From: Actinomycetes bacterium
GTDB lineage: Bacteria; Actinomycetota; Acidimicrobiia; Acidimicrobiales; Acidimicrobiaceae
Direction: 5' to 3'
DNA length: 5,976 bases
NCBI GenBank assembly: GCA_021790495.1
Contig: JAJYGZ010000142.1
Location: 1 to 5,976 of the forward strand
Part shown: piece after piece, positions 1-5,976 of the stretch
Numbering within the stretch: position 1 is the first letter of the stretch
Layout of the letters: every line of letters starts with the position of its first letter
Program-made: the position numbers and the translations under genes
Notes under the pieces: model-generated
Told to the model about the DNA's origin: nothing
The model's database searches: none
Seen by the model: the letters and a program-made list of their open reading frames with translations, nothing else

Positions 1-825
1 GGACACGATTCGTTTTGTGAATCCGCGAATTCCCGCAGTGGTGAGCAACGCTAGAAACGCCAGTGAGCCCACGATGATCGCGGCGGTATTCATGTGGACG
101 ATTCCCGTGGTGAGAAATGCTCGAAGTCCTTCGTCGATATATACGAGAGGATTTCCCAGGATTAGATATTTGAGCCACGGAATCGGAGTGAGGGCTGCCC
201 ACGGGTAGTAGACCGCGCCAAGAAAGGTTATCGGGAGAACGATGATCGCAAATATCAGCGGTATCTGGGTGGGGGGCACCAGGGTGCCAATCGTCAGCCC
301 CAGGGCTCCGGATACCAATCCCGTAAGCGGAACGAAAAGGACTATAGCTACATAATTGACCTGGAGGTGTATCGGCGTCGCCGGCACAATGAGAGCGATT
401 GGAAATACCACGATCGCGGCTAGGCATGCCTGCAAGGCGCCCGAGAGGATCTTCTCTATCGCGATAGCCCAGTTAGGAGCGGGCGCCAGCACGCGGTCTT
501 CGATCTCCTTAGAGAATCCGAACTCTTGAACCAGAGGCAGTGCAACGGCCTGTATCCCTTGGAAGATGATCGAGATTCCTAGCACTCCCGCGACCAGCAG
601 CGTCGAGAATCCCGTGGCGGAACGCGTCGATCCCCCGATCCCTTGGCCGATCTTGGGAAATACGTAGGTAAAAACGAACATCAGAAGTAGCGGCTGCATG
701 GCGGTGCGGATTATGAAGACTTTCGCCTGTTTGCGAAGGACGAGAAGATCTCTGCTCAGAAGTGCGAGGATTACCGACGGCGTAGAAGGAGCTAGCTGGG
801 GCGCCGCACTTTGATCGCTCTTCAT
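1..825 (-). CDS. ABC-2 type (DrrB-like) exporter permease, 3' end cut by window edge
   Basis: Membrane subunit of an ABC exporter. It should form the transmembrane path for the ATPase encoded just upstream (822-1769). The frame reads from ATG at 825-823 to the left edge without a stop, giving 275 residues. The end reads GFTKRIVS, so only a few residues are probably missing. I see about six hydrophobic segments, near residues 40-57, 75-96, 123-148, 158-182, 187-207 and 247-265, after a cytoplasmic N-terminus. Two features fit the ABC2_membrane/DrrB family: the cytoplasmic stretch SKEIEDRVLAPAP (about 105-117) and the late motif NPLVYIDEGLRAF (about 225-237). The start overlaps the ATPase stop as ATGA, which indicates translational coupling. 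The substrate cannot be told from sequence; DrrAB relatives move drugs, lipids or polysaccharides. The family call is firm and the substrate is unknown. Confidence 0.9.
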   Translation of the reverse strand, partial: MKSDQSAAPQLAPSTPSVILALLSRDLLVLRKQAKVFIIRTAMQPLLLMFVFTYVFPKIGQGIGGSTRSATGFSTLLVAGVLGISIIFQGIQAVALPLVQEFGFSKEIEDRVLAPAPNWAIAIEKILSGALQACLAAIVVFPIALIVPATPIHLQVNYVAIVLFVPLTGLVSGALGLTIGTLVPPTQIPLIFAIIVLPITFLGAVYYPWAALTPIPWLKYLILGNPLVYIDEGLRAFLTTGIVHMNTAAIIVGSLAFLALLTTAGIRGFTKRIVS

Positions 826-1769
826 TCCCTTAGCTCCCTCCCGGTCAACTCGATGAAGACGCGCTCGAGCGAGGGCTCTTCCACGGTAATTCCAACAAGT
901 TCGATTCCTGTGTCCGTTGCTCGTTGCACCACGCTTTGCATCAATGGCATGACGTCGTCTGCTTCGATGGTGATGACCTGGTCGGAAACCCGGAGTTTGA
1001 CAGAGGCGGCGAAACTCCCGACAAGCGAGGCTGCGAGCTCGTCAGCTCCTCCCCGGGTTATGAGCTTCAACCGTGGCGCGTTCGCGGTCGAGGATTTAAG
1101 TTCTGCAGCGGTCCCTAGGGCGAGAAGCTTTCCCATATCCATGATTGCAATGCGCTCGCATAGCTCTTGGGCCTCTTCCATGTAGTGGGTGGTCAGAACG
1201 ATGGTTTGGCCATTGGCATGGATTTCGCGCAGCACATCCCAGAGCGCGAGTCTCGATTGGGGATCGAGGCCCGAGGTGGGTTCGTCGAGGAAGAGCACTT
1301 TTGGGTAGTGCAACATCGCTCGAGCCACCATGAGGCGTTGCGCCATGCCGCCCGACAATGCCGAAACCGGAATGGCGCTTCGCTCGTTGAGGCGAAATTG
1401 CTCAAGGCGAAATTGCGCTTCGCGCCGGGCCATCTTGGCGTCCATCCCGAAGTAGCGGCCGTGAAAATAGAGATTTTCAAAGACGGATAGCGATCGGTCA
1501 AGGGTATTGGACTGCGGCACCACGCCGATCGCCCTTTTGGTCGCGGCAGGCGACGCGATGACGTCGATTCCGTTGATGAACGCTTTTCCCGAGCTTGGGC
1601 GGACTCGAGTTGTCAGTATCGAAGTGGTGGTGGTCTTGCCCGCGCCGTTGGGTCCGAGAAGGCCGAAAAGCTCGCCAACCTTTACCGCAAGGTTGAGGTT
1701 ATCCACGGCGTTTTCTTTGGCGCCGTCGTAGCGCTTGGTAAGGTTGACGGCCTCGACTGCCAGGGTCAT
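822..1769 (-). CDS. ABC exporter ATP-binding protein, DrrA (daunorubicin resistance) family
   Basis: Cytoplasmic ATPase that powers export through the adjacent permease. The 315-residue protein carries every expected nucleotide-binding motif: Walker A GPNGAGKTT (39-47), Q-loop glutamine in VVPQ (Q86), signature LSGGM (138-142), Walker B VLFLDEP (158-164), D-loop SGLD (166-169) and switch histidine H195. Residues from about 225 form the extra C-terminal domain typical of DrrA-type proteins, ending in EEPSLERVFIELTGRELRE. Length is normal for the family. The ATG at 1769-1767 is preceded by a modest AAGG about nine bases upstream. The stop TGA (824-822) overlaps the permease start, so this is a two-gene operon with the ATPase first. 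It is transcribed divergently from nadE, with 50 bases between the starts. No key residue is missing. The exported substrate is not inferable; antibiotic export is only one of several roles known in this family. Confidence 0.95.
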   Translation of the reverse strand: MTLAVEAVNLTKRYDGAKENAVDNLNLAVKVGELFGLLGPNGAGKTTTTSILTTRVRPSSGKAFINGIDVIASPAATKRAIGVVPQSNTLDRSLSVFENLYFHGRYFGMDAKMARREAQFRLEQFRLNERSAIPVSALSGGMAQRLMVARAMLHYPKVLFLDEPTSGLDPQSRLALWDVLREIHANGQTIVLTTHYMEEAQELCERIAIMDMGKLLALGTAAELKSSTANAPRLKLITRGGADELAASLVGSFAASVKLRVSDQVITIEADDVMPLMQSVVQRATDTGIELVGITVEEPSLERVFIELTGRELRE

Positions 1770-1819
1770 TCGATGGCCTTGGCGGTCGAGGCTAGTAGCA
1801 TTCCTAACGTGGTCCGAAA
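1770..1819. promoter_or_regulatory. Short divergent intergenic region, presumed two-way promoter area
   Basis: These 50 bases separate the start codons of the ABC ATPase (minus strand) and nadE (plus strand), so any promoters must lie here or reach into the two genes. On the plus strand TAGCAT (1796-1801) fits the loose actinobacterial -10 pattern TANNNT, but I find no convincing -35 at proper spacing. No good Shine-Dalgarno sequence precedes nadE. The minus strand has AAGG before the ATPase start. I infer promoter activity from gene arrangement only. Confidence 0.3.
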
Positions 1820-3625
1820 ATGAACTTCGATGAGGTCACCTCCCTGCGGGTAGGAATCTGCCAAATCAATTCCAAAGTAGGCGACCTCGAGGCGAATGCT
1901 GCGAAGATAGTTCAAAGCGCCAAGATTGCCGTCGCCTCTGGCGCCGAAATCATAGTCTTTCCCGAGTTGGCCATTTGCGGCTATCCCCCCGAAGATCTCT
2001 TGCTCAAGCCAGCATTTGTCAGTGCGTGTGCGCGCTACGTCGCCGAAGTTGCCGCGGAGGTGCCCGACGCCGCCCTCTTGGTGGGGTTTCCCGAACGTTC
2101 ACGGCGCCTCTACAATGCCGCGGCAGTCATTTCTGATGGCGCGGTACAAGGCACGTATCGAAAGCGCCTCTTGCCGAACTATTCGGTATTCGACGAGCGG
2201 CGCTACTTCGTTCCCGGCCGCGGCGACCAGGTTTTATTCGAGCTTTTCGGTGTCAAGCTCGGAATATCGATCTGCGAGGACATTTGGAGCCCAACGGGCC
2301 CTGCGCTCGAACAGGTCCGTGGCGGTGCAGACGTCATTGTTAATCTCAATGCTTCGCCGTACTCGCTGGGGAGAAGATGGCAGCGCGCCGCGATGTTGGC
2401 AACCCGCGCTAGCGACCTTTCGATACCGGTCGTGTATGTGAACCTGGTTGGAGGTCAAGACGAGTTGGTCTTTGACGGCGGCTCGATGGTTTTCGACGAG
2501 GGGGGCAATCTGGTTTCGAGCCTCGAGCAATTCGAGGAATCGGTAAAGGTGCTAGAGGTCATGCTGGGAGGAAATGCTCGCAAGTATCAACTCGATCCCC
2601 GCGGCATTATCAACGACAAGGAATTGACGGTTAGCGTGTTGCCGACTCGCATGCCGCGTAAGACTGCCGACCGAATCGAGGCGAAGGGCGCCCCAGCAAC
2701 TCCCGCTTTCATGTATCAGCCCACGCCGCGATTTGACGGCAATTGGGTGGCGAAATTAAGCGATTTTTACTTAGACGAGGTGCTATCTGCCCTCGAAATG
2801 GGACTTTTGGACTACGTGGACAAGAATGGCTTTGCGCGCGTGGTTCTAGGCCTTTCCGGAGGCATCGATTCCAGTATTTGCGCGACAATTGCGGCTTCTG
2901 CGCTCGGACCCAAGCGAGTCACCGCCATCGCGATGCCGTCGCGGTTCAGTTCAGAGGGTTCTCTGGAAGACGCGGTGGCGCTCTCGAAGGGCCTTGGGAT
3001 AGAACTGATCGTTGGCGAAATAGAGAAGATGCACTTGGCATTCACCCAGGTGCTTGCGTCTGTTCTCGGATCCGAACCGGTGGGCCTTACGGACGAGAAT
3101 CTTCAAAGCCGGATTCGAGGGGTACTTCTTATGGGATACTCGAACTCGACGGGAGCCCTCGTCATTACCACCGGCAACAAGTCTGAGACCGCAACCGGAT
3201 ACTCGACTCTTTATGGAGACACCGCTGGGGGCTTTGCGCTGATCAAGGACGTTCCCAAACTGCTCGTCTACCGCCTTTGCGAGCGGATCAATGCGCGAGC
3301 GGGACGAGAAGTGATTCCGGCGACAGTCATCACCAAACCACCGTCGGCGGAGTTGCGTCCCAACCAAAGAGACGATGAGTCCCTCCCGCCTTACGAAATT
3401 CTCGATCCGATCCTGATGGCTCTGGTTGAACGGGATATGACTCCGGCTGAGCTGGTTTTAGAGGGCTATGACGTCAAGATTGTTGAGCGAGTCGCGTCGC
3501 TAATCGATAAGAGCGAGTACAAAAGGCGCCAGAATGCACCCGGGGTGCGAATAACTCCCAAATCCTTCGGGAAAGATCGCCGAATGCCCATAACCAACGG
3601 GTTCGCCTTCAGCGAAACCAGCTAA
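1820..3625 (+). CDS. nadE: Glutamine-dependent NAD+ synthase
   Basis: Catalyses the last step of NAD+ synthesis, ATP-dependent amidation of deamido-NAD+ (NaAD), using ammonia released from glutamine. It acts in the cytoplasm. The 601-residue protein has two domains. Residues 1 to about 275 are a nitrilase-type glutaminase with the Glu-Lys-Cys triad visible as E49 (FPEL), K115 (YRKRLLPNY) and C152 (ISICEDIW). Residues about 316-601 are the synthetase, with the ATP-pyrophosphatase loop SGGIDSS (346-352), the TGNKSETATGYSTLYGD block (451-467), KPPSAELRPNQRDDE (507-520) and the family C-terminal pattern KRRQNAPG...FGKDRRMPI (568-591). It appears complete and active, slightly longer than many homologues. 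The start is fixed: an in-frame TAA at 1805-1807 lies just upstream of the ATG. No clear Shine-Dalgarno precedes it, so translation may be leaderless or weakly initiated. It is not operonic with the ABC genes, which run the other way. Confidence 0.97.
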   Translation: MNFDEVTSLRVGICQINSKVGDLEANAAKIVQSAKIAVASGAEIIVFPELAICGYPPEDLLLKPAFVSACARYVAEVAAEVPDAALLVGFPERSRRLYNAAAVISDGAVQGTYRKRLLPNYSVFDERRYFVPGRGDQVLFELFGVKLGISICEDIWSPTGPALEQVRGGADVIVNLNASPYSLGRRWQRAAMLATRASDLSIPVVYVNLVGGQDELVFDGGSMVFDEGGNLVSSLEQFEESVKVLEVMLGGNARKYQLDPRGIINDKELTVSVLPTRMPRKTADRIEAKGAPATPAFMYQPTPRFDGNWVAKLSDFYLDEVLSALEMGLLDYVDKNGFARVVLGLSGGIDSSICATIAASALGPKRVTAIAMPSRFSSEGSLEDAVALSKGLGIELIVGEIEKMHLAFTQVLASVLGSEPVGLTDENLQSRIRGVLLMGYSNSTGALVITTGNKSETATGYSTLYGDTAGGFALIKDVPKLLVYRLCERINARAGREVIPATVITKPPSAELRPNQRDDESLPPYEILDPILMALVERDMTPAELVLEGYDVKIVERVASLIDKSEYKRRQNAPGVRITPKSFGKDRRMPITNGFAFSETS

Positions 3626-3646
3626 ATACTCGAGAACTGTAGGGCT

Positions 3647-4168
3647 GTGGATATTAAAGGGAGCGAGCTTGCTGAGGCAGCGGGGGCGTTGCGAATGAAG
3701 CGGGAACAGAACTCGGCGCAACGGGCGTCCTTATCGCTGCTCGAAACCGCCGAAATCGTGGATTTTCTTAGAACTTGGTTCCTCGCGGGTTTCGAGGCAG
3801 CCTCGCAGATCTCCAACTTCGAGGATCGAAGTGCGACCGCTATTGAGTGTCGCGTGGCGATCAGCACTGCTTCGCGAATTTTGGCGGAGCTGGCATTATC
3901 GGTGGAGGACCTCTTCCCCGTGACGGCGCCACCAATCGAGTTCACCAAGCAGCCGGCGCCGCTGCCGGTCGGATCTGGGTCACTTGGGGATATCGTAACG
4001 TTTGTAAGGTTTGTCGTTTTGGACGGCTGCTTGGAAAAATTGAGCGAGATCGAACGCCGAGGGTCATATTTCCAGGATGCCAACCTAATGAGTTTCGCAC
4101 GGTTCGCCAGGTTGGCGCTTGGGGATTGTGTCGAGCTTTTGGATGGTGTCGCTAAAATTGCGTTGTGA
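3647..4168 (+). CDS. Hypothetical helical protein downstream of nadE
   Basis: I do not recognise this protein. The frame gives 173 residues from GTG at 3647 to TGA at 4166-4168. It looks largely alpha-helical: residues 1-90 hold amphipathic Ala/Leu/Glu-rich segments, residues about 91-110 form a Pro-rich linker, and residues about 113-173 are helical again with repeated Phe/Leu/Val spacing. No signal peptide, clear membrane span or catalytic motif is visible. Cysteines occur at 68, 128 and 161 without a metal-site pattern. It begins 21 bases after the nadE stop, in the same frame, so co-transcription with nadE is likely. The GTG has only AGGG almost touching it. The ATG at 3695 (residue 17) has a G-run eight bases upstream and may be the true start. 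A 153-codon frame lies antisense at 3622-4083, but it is Ser/Ala-rich and low in complexity, and I treat it as a shadow. The gene is probably real but without known function. Confidence 0.5.
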   Translation: MDIKGSELAEAAGALRMKREQNSAQRASLSLLETAEIVDFLRTWFLAGFEAASQISNFEDRSATAIECRVAISTASRILAELALSVEDLFPVTAPPIEFTKQPAPLPVGSGSLGDIVTFVRFVVLDGCLEKLSEIERRGSYFQDANLMSFARFARLALGDCVELLDGVAKIAL

Positions 4169-4257
4169 ACGCTACATTAAAACCTTGTTCATGTCCCAGC
4201 TATCGCATTGCAACGATACTTCGCCCGAGGGAATGTGCAACTTGAGGCCCGATGTTG

Positions 4258-4287
4258 TTTAAATTTGCTGTTCCTTGTTTCGATAAT
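4258..4287 (+). promoter_or_regulatory. Possible sigma-70 type promoter for the sigma factor gene
   Basis: GATAAT at 4282-4287 matches the TATAAT consensus at five of six positions. An A+T-rich TTTAAA at 4258-4263 sits 18 bases before it but is a poor -35 match; TTGTTT (4255-4260) is closer to consensus but 21 bases away. A start near 4294 would give a leader of about 115 bases. The prediction rests on the -10 hexamer alone. Confidence 0.3.
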
Positions 4288-4395
4288 TGCGGAAGAACCA
4301 TCTGAATGCGACGCAGATCCGCCGCCGCCCGTGTTGCTAGTTTCCGCAACTGAATTCCATTAATTTCGGCTAGGCGCTTAGCTGACTGGTTTTGT

Positions 4396-4403
4396 AAAGA
4401 GGT
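4396..4403 (+). promoter_or_regulatory. Shine-Dalgarno site deciding the sigma factor start
   Basis: AAAGAGGT is a good ribosome binding site. It lies six bases before TTG 4409 and nine before GTG 4412, counted from the last G of GAGG. An in-frame TAG at 4403-4405 rules out any start further upstream. GTG at 4412 is the more usual codon with slightly better spacing; TTG at 4409 remains possible. Confidence 0.7.
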
Positions 4404-4408
4404 AGGGC

Positions 4409-5350
4409 TTGGTGGTCAAGGATCGGATCGATAAGGACGAAGAAGATCTCGTTCGGATGTACTTGTCCGATATCGGACAATATCCGCTTCTGACCAAGGA
4501 CGACGAGGTGCGCCTCGCCAAGGATATTGAACGTGGGACCAGGGCGCAAAAGGAGCTCACCTCGCGCTCCAAGGACATTTCGCCCCAGCGTCGCCAAGAA
4601 CTAAAGCGCGAAGTTCGCCTCGGCAAGGTCGCACAAGGCTATTTCGTGCAGTCGAACCTGCGACTGGTGGTTTCGATTGCTAAGAAGTACCAGGCTTCTG
4701 GCCTGCCTCTGCTTGATCTGATACAAGAGGGCAACCTAGGGTTGATGCACGCGGTCGAAAAGTTCGACTGGCGCAAGGGATTCAAGTTTTCGACGTATGC
4801 CACCTGGTGGATTCGACAAGCCATTACCAGGGGCATCGCAAATACCGGGCGAACCATCAGGCTTCCAGTGCACGCCGGCGATACCTTGTCGCGGGTGCAA
4901 AAAGCCCAGGCTCGCTTGGAAATTACCCTCGGTAGGCCACCCTCTCTGGCACAACTGGCCAAAGAAGTAGAGATCGAAGAGACCAAGCTGCTTGAGGCCT
5001 TGAAGTTCCGGTCCGAGCCGCTTTCGCTCTCCGAGCCGCTTCGCGAGGATGGCGACGCCGAGCTCGGTGACGTCGTTGAGGACCGTGCGGCTCAATCTCC
5101 CTTCGAAGTAGCGGCGACCGCCTTGCTTCCGGTTGAGATCGCTCGGCTGCTGGCACCGCTTGACGACAGGGAGCGGGAGATTCTCAAATTGAGATTCGGC
5201 CTCGATAGGGGCGAACCTAGAACCCTCGAAGAGGTTGGGGAACACTTCAATCTCACCCGCGAGCGAATTCGTCAGATAGAGGCGCGGGCGATGTCAAAGC
5301 TGCGCCATCCATCCTCCGACACCGGCGCTCGGGACTTGCTGACGCTCTAG
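4409..5350 (+). CDS. RNA polymerase sigma-70 family factor, group 1/2 (RpoD/SigA/HrdB-like)
   Basis: Sigma subunit that directs RNA polymerase to promoters. Counted from TTG 4409 it has 313 residues; from the more likely GTG 4412, 312. Regions in order: 1.2 (about 13-43, LVRMYLSDIGQYPLL), 2.1-2.2 (about 81-120, with LLDLIQEGNLGLM as core-binding segment), 2.3-2.4 (about 122-143, KFSTYATWWIRQAITRG, the -10 melting and recognition part), 3.0 (RTIRLPVH, 148-155), 3.1-3.2 (about 156-235), 4.1 (about 251-265) and 4.2 (about 271-301, helix-turn-helix with NLTRERIRQIEARAMSKLRHP for the -35 element). The acidic region 1.1 of large primary sigma factors is absent. That fits either a compact primary factor or a group 2 paralogue such as SigB/Hrd types, and the window cannot decide between them. 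I therefore give no symbol. It stands alone after a 240-base leader, and its TAG stop shares CTAG with the convergent gene. Confidence 0.93.
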   Translation: MVVKDRIDKDEEDLVRMYLSDIGQYPLLTKDDEVRLAKDIERGTRAQKELTSRSKDISPQRRQELKREVRLGKVAQGYFVQSNLRLVVSIAKKYQASGLPLLDLIQEGNLGLMHAVEKFDWRKGFKFSTYATWWIRQAITRGIANTGRTIRLPVHAGDTLSRVQKAQARLEITLGRPPSLAQLAKEVEIEETKLLEALKFRSEPLSLSEPLREDGDAELGDVVEDRAAQSPFEVAATALLPVEIARLLAPLDDREREILKLRFGLDRGEPRTLEEVGEHFNLTRERIRQIEARAMSKLRHPSSDTGARDLLTL

Positions 5351-5740
5351 GGGTGGCTATGCCCCAATTGATCGTCTTCGAGCGGGGCGAGCAAGGCAAG
5401 TTGGCGCGATTGGGCAAGTAGGGTTCCATCGGCGCTGAAGATCTCCCCATCTTCTTCGATAAATCCACCACTAGCCATAGAAGTGCGGAACTGCACCATG
5501 CAGTAAGCGTCGTCGGCAATATCGATCGGGTCGCTTTGGGCCCGAAAATGAATGCTGAGATCCACGGTTGGCGTAGCGAAGCGGCCGTCGAGCTTTGAAA
5601 ACACTGCGGGCAGCCACGCATCTGCGTAGGCGACGAGCAAAAGTGAATCGGTGGGCCGATCTTCTTTGAGTCTGATCCAGCCGCCGCTGTGCGCTTTTTG
5701 TCCCCGCGAGAACGGTTTTTCGCCTATCGCCCAGAGGGAG
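5347..5740 (-). pseudogene. Truncated acyl-CoA thioesterase-like gene (C-terminal hotdog half only)
   Basis: This is the native-composition part of the right-hand frame. It encodes about 130 residues that look like the C-terminal half of an actinobacterial thioesterase family protein of the double-hotdog kind, a family that hydrolyses acyl-CoA thioesters. The normal N-terminal half should lie to the right but is replaced by ACP sequence. If the join is an assembly error the real gene is intact elsewhere. If the join is genuine this is a gene remnant. The true C-terminus is present, ending shortly after LAQSRQLALLAP. Confidence 0.5.
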
Positions 5741-5976
5741 TCGAAGCGCTCCTGGAGGGCCGCCAGGATCTCGACGCGCTTGATGGAGTCGATGCCGAGG
5801 CCCGCCTCCAGTTCCTGGTCGAGGTCCAGGACGTCCTGGGGATAGCCGGTCTTCTCGGCCACGATGTCGAGGAGGAGGGCCCGCGCCTGCTGCGCCGCGC
5901 CGGTCCCCGCGACCCGGGTCACGGCCGGCGGGGTGGGGCCGGCGCCTTCCAGGAGGGCGAGGACGTGGCGCAGGGT
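5347..5976 (-). CDS. In-frame join of truncated PKS/PUFA-type ACP and C-terminal half of an acyl-CoA thioesterase-like protein; 5' end off window
   Basis: The frame is open from the right edge to TAG at 5349-5347 (209 residues). GTG at 5922 could start it, but coding continues upstream, so the start is probably outside. Residues 1-12 (TLRHVLALLEGA) resemble the tail of a preceding carrier domain, followed by an Ala/Pro-rich linker. Residues about 32-78 match acyl carrier protein domains of PfaA-like PUFA/polyketide synthases, with GLGIDSIKRVEIL and the phosphopantetheine-accepting Ser64. This domain stops after helix II; its last helices are missing. From about residue 79 the protein matches the second half of a double-hotdog (TesB/4HBT_3-type) thioesterase: GGWIRL, AYADAWLPAVF, VDLSIHFRAQ, GGFIEEDGEIF and LAQSRQLALLAP. 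The first hotdog is absent. Codon use changes sharply at the join. A working fusion enzyme is unlikely; I favour a chimeric assembly end or rearrangement. Domain calls are solid, the gene model is not. Confidence 0.7.
   Translation of the reverse strand, partial: TLRHVLALLEGAGPTPPAVTRVAGTGAAQQARALLLDIVAEKTGYPQDVLDLDQELEAGLGIDSIKRVEILAALQERFDSLWAIGEKPFSRGQKAHSGGWIRLKEDRPTDSLLLVAYADAWLPAVFSKLDGRFATPTVDLSIHFRAQSDPIDIADDAYCMVQFRTSMASGGFIEEDGEIFSADGTLLAQSRQLALLAPLEDDQLGHSHP
5728..5976 (-). other. High-G+C foreign-looking segment carrying PKS-type ACP sequence
   Basis: By hand count 5761-5976 is about 74% G+C, against about 54% for 5401-5580. In the minus-strand frame 80 of the 83 codons from 5976 to 5728 end in G or C. 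In the next 30 codons 13 end in A or T. The switch falls just where ACP similarity ends and thioesterase similarity begins. The segment may come from another genome, by assembly error or by transfer. The encoded ACP type is known from multidomain PUFA and polyketide synthases, for example in myxobacteria and other high-G+C bacteria. Confidence 0.7.

Larger units (their letters stand above)
4169..4408 (+). other. 240-base non-coding region upstream of the sigma factor gene
   Basis: No convincing coding frame lies here and the base composition is visibly richer in A+T than the flanking genes, as expected for a promoter-bearing leader. I see no strong terminator for the upstream gene and no recognisable riboswitch. 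It contains one possible -10 hexamer and the sigma gene's ribosome binding site, listed separately. A small perfect inverted repeat, GTTGC/GCAAC (4333-4337 and 4346-4350, eight-base loop), is too short to call a regulatory structure. Confidence 0.6.

Noticed and set aside
811..1490. Several plus-strand open frames opposite the ABC ATPase gene
   Set aside because: They are antisense to a gene with full Walker A, signature and Walker B motifs, have biased low-complexity composition, and match no family.
3622..4083. Minus-strand 153-codon frame opposite the hypothetical gene
   Set aside because: Its protein is rich in Ser, Ala and Thr with no domain-like pattern. The opposing plus frame gives a more natural helical protein adjacent to nadE, though this choice is not certain.
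4333..4350. GTTGC/GCAAC hairpin in the sigma gene leader
   Set aside because: A five-base stem with an eight-base loop is expected often by chance, and nothing ties it to regulation.
4736..5245. Minus-strand 169-codon frame within the sigma factor gene
   Set aside because: It is a shadow of strongly conserved sigma regions 2 to 4 on the plus strand.
5350..5365. GGGG...CCCC inverted repeat just after the sigma gene stop, as a terminator
   Set aside because: The stem is only four base pairs with an eight-base loop, and no T-run follows on either strand.
5347..5976. A new ACP-thioesterase fusion enzyme
   Set aside because: Both domains are truncated inside their folds and the codon composition changes exactly at the join, which fits a chimera better than a functional fusion.
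1..5976. A defence system, mobile element, CRISPR array or new gene cluster
   Set aside because: All sizeable genes but one belong to familiar families with no shared accessory function. I saw no repeat array, transposase, nuclease or attachment-site pattern.

Overview
This window looks like ordinary bacterial chromosome, most likely from an actinobacterium. The NAD+ synthase and sigma-factor sequences resemble those of Acidimicrobiia-type lineages, but I assign this from memory of the families and hold it loosely. Coding density is high, and GTG/TTG starts appear beside ATG. The G+C content where I counted (5401-5580) is about 54%. I see no CRISPR array, tRNA, rRNA, insertion sequence or phage gene.

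Layout from left to right. (1) Positions 1-1769, minus strand: a two-gene ABC exporter operon of the DrrA/DrrB (ABC-2) type. The ATPase gene overlaps the permease gene by ATGA, and the permease lacks only its last few residues at the left edge. (2) Positions 1770-1819: a 50-base divergent intergenic region. (3) Positions 1820-3625, plus strand: a complete glutamine-dependent NAD+ synthase (nadE, 601 residues) with both active sites intact. (4) Positions 3647-4168, plus strand: a probable small helical protein of unknown function, 21 bases after nadE and in the same frame. (5) Positions 4169-4408: a 240-base non-coding leader. (6) Positions 4409 (or 4412)-5350, plus strand: a sigma-70 family factor of the group 1/2 type, without region 1.1. 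(7) Positions 5347-5976, minus strand, convergent with the sigma gene and sharing a CTAG stop palindrome: an open reading frame running off the right edge. It joins a truncated polyketide/PUFA-synthase-type acyl carrier protein segment to the C-terminal half of an acyl-CoA-thioesterase-like protein.

The genes do not form one pathway. They are an exporter of unknown substrate, the last step of NAD synthesis, a general transcription factor and a thioesterase relic. The real anomaly is the right end. At about 5728-5745 the reading frame changes abruptly from nearly all G/C-ending codons (about 74% G+C) to normal window composition. Both protein domains are cut mid-fold at that point. The best explanation is a chimeric contig end or a recent rearrangement, not a new multidomain enzyme. 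I found no convincing previously undescribed system here.
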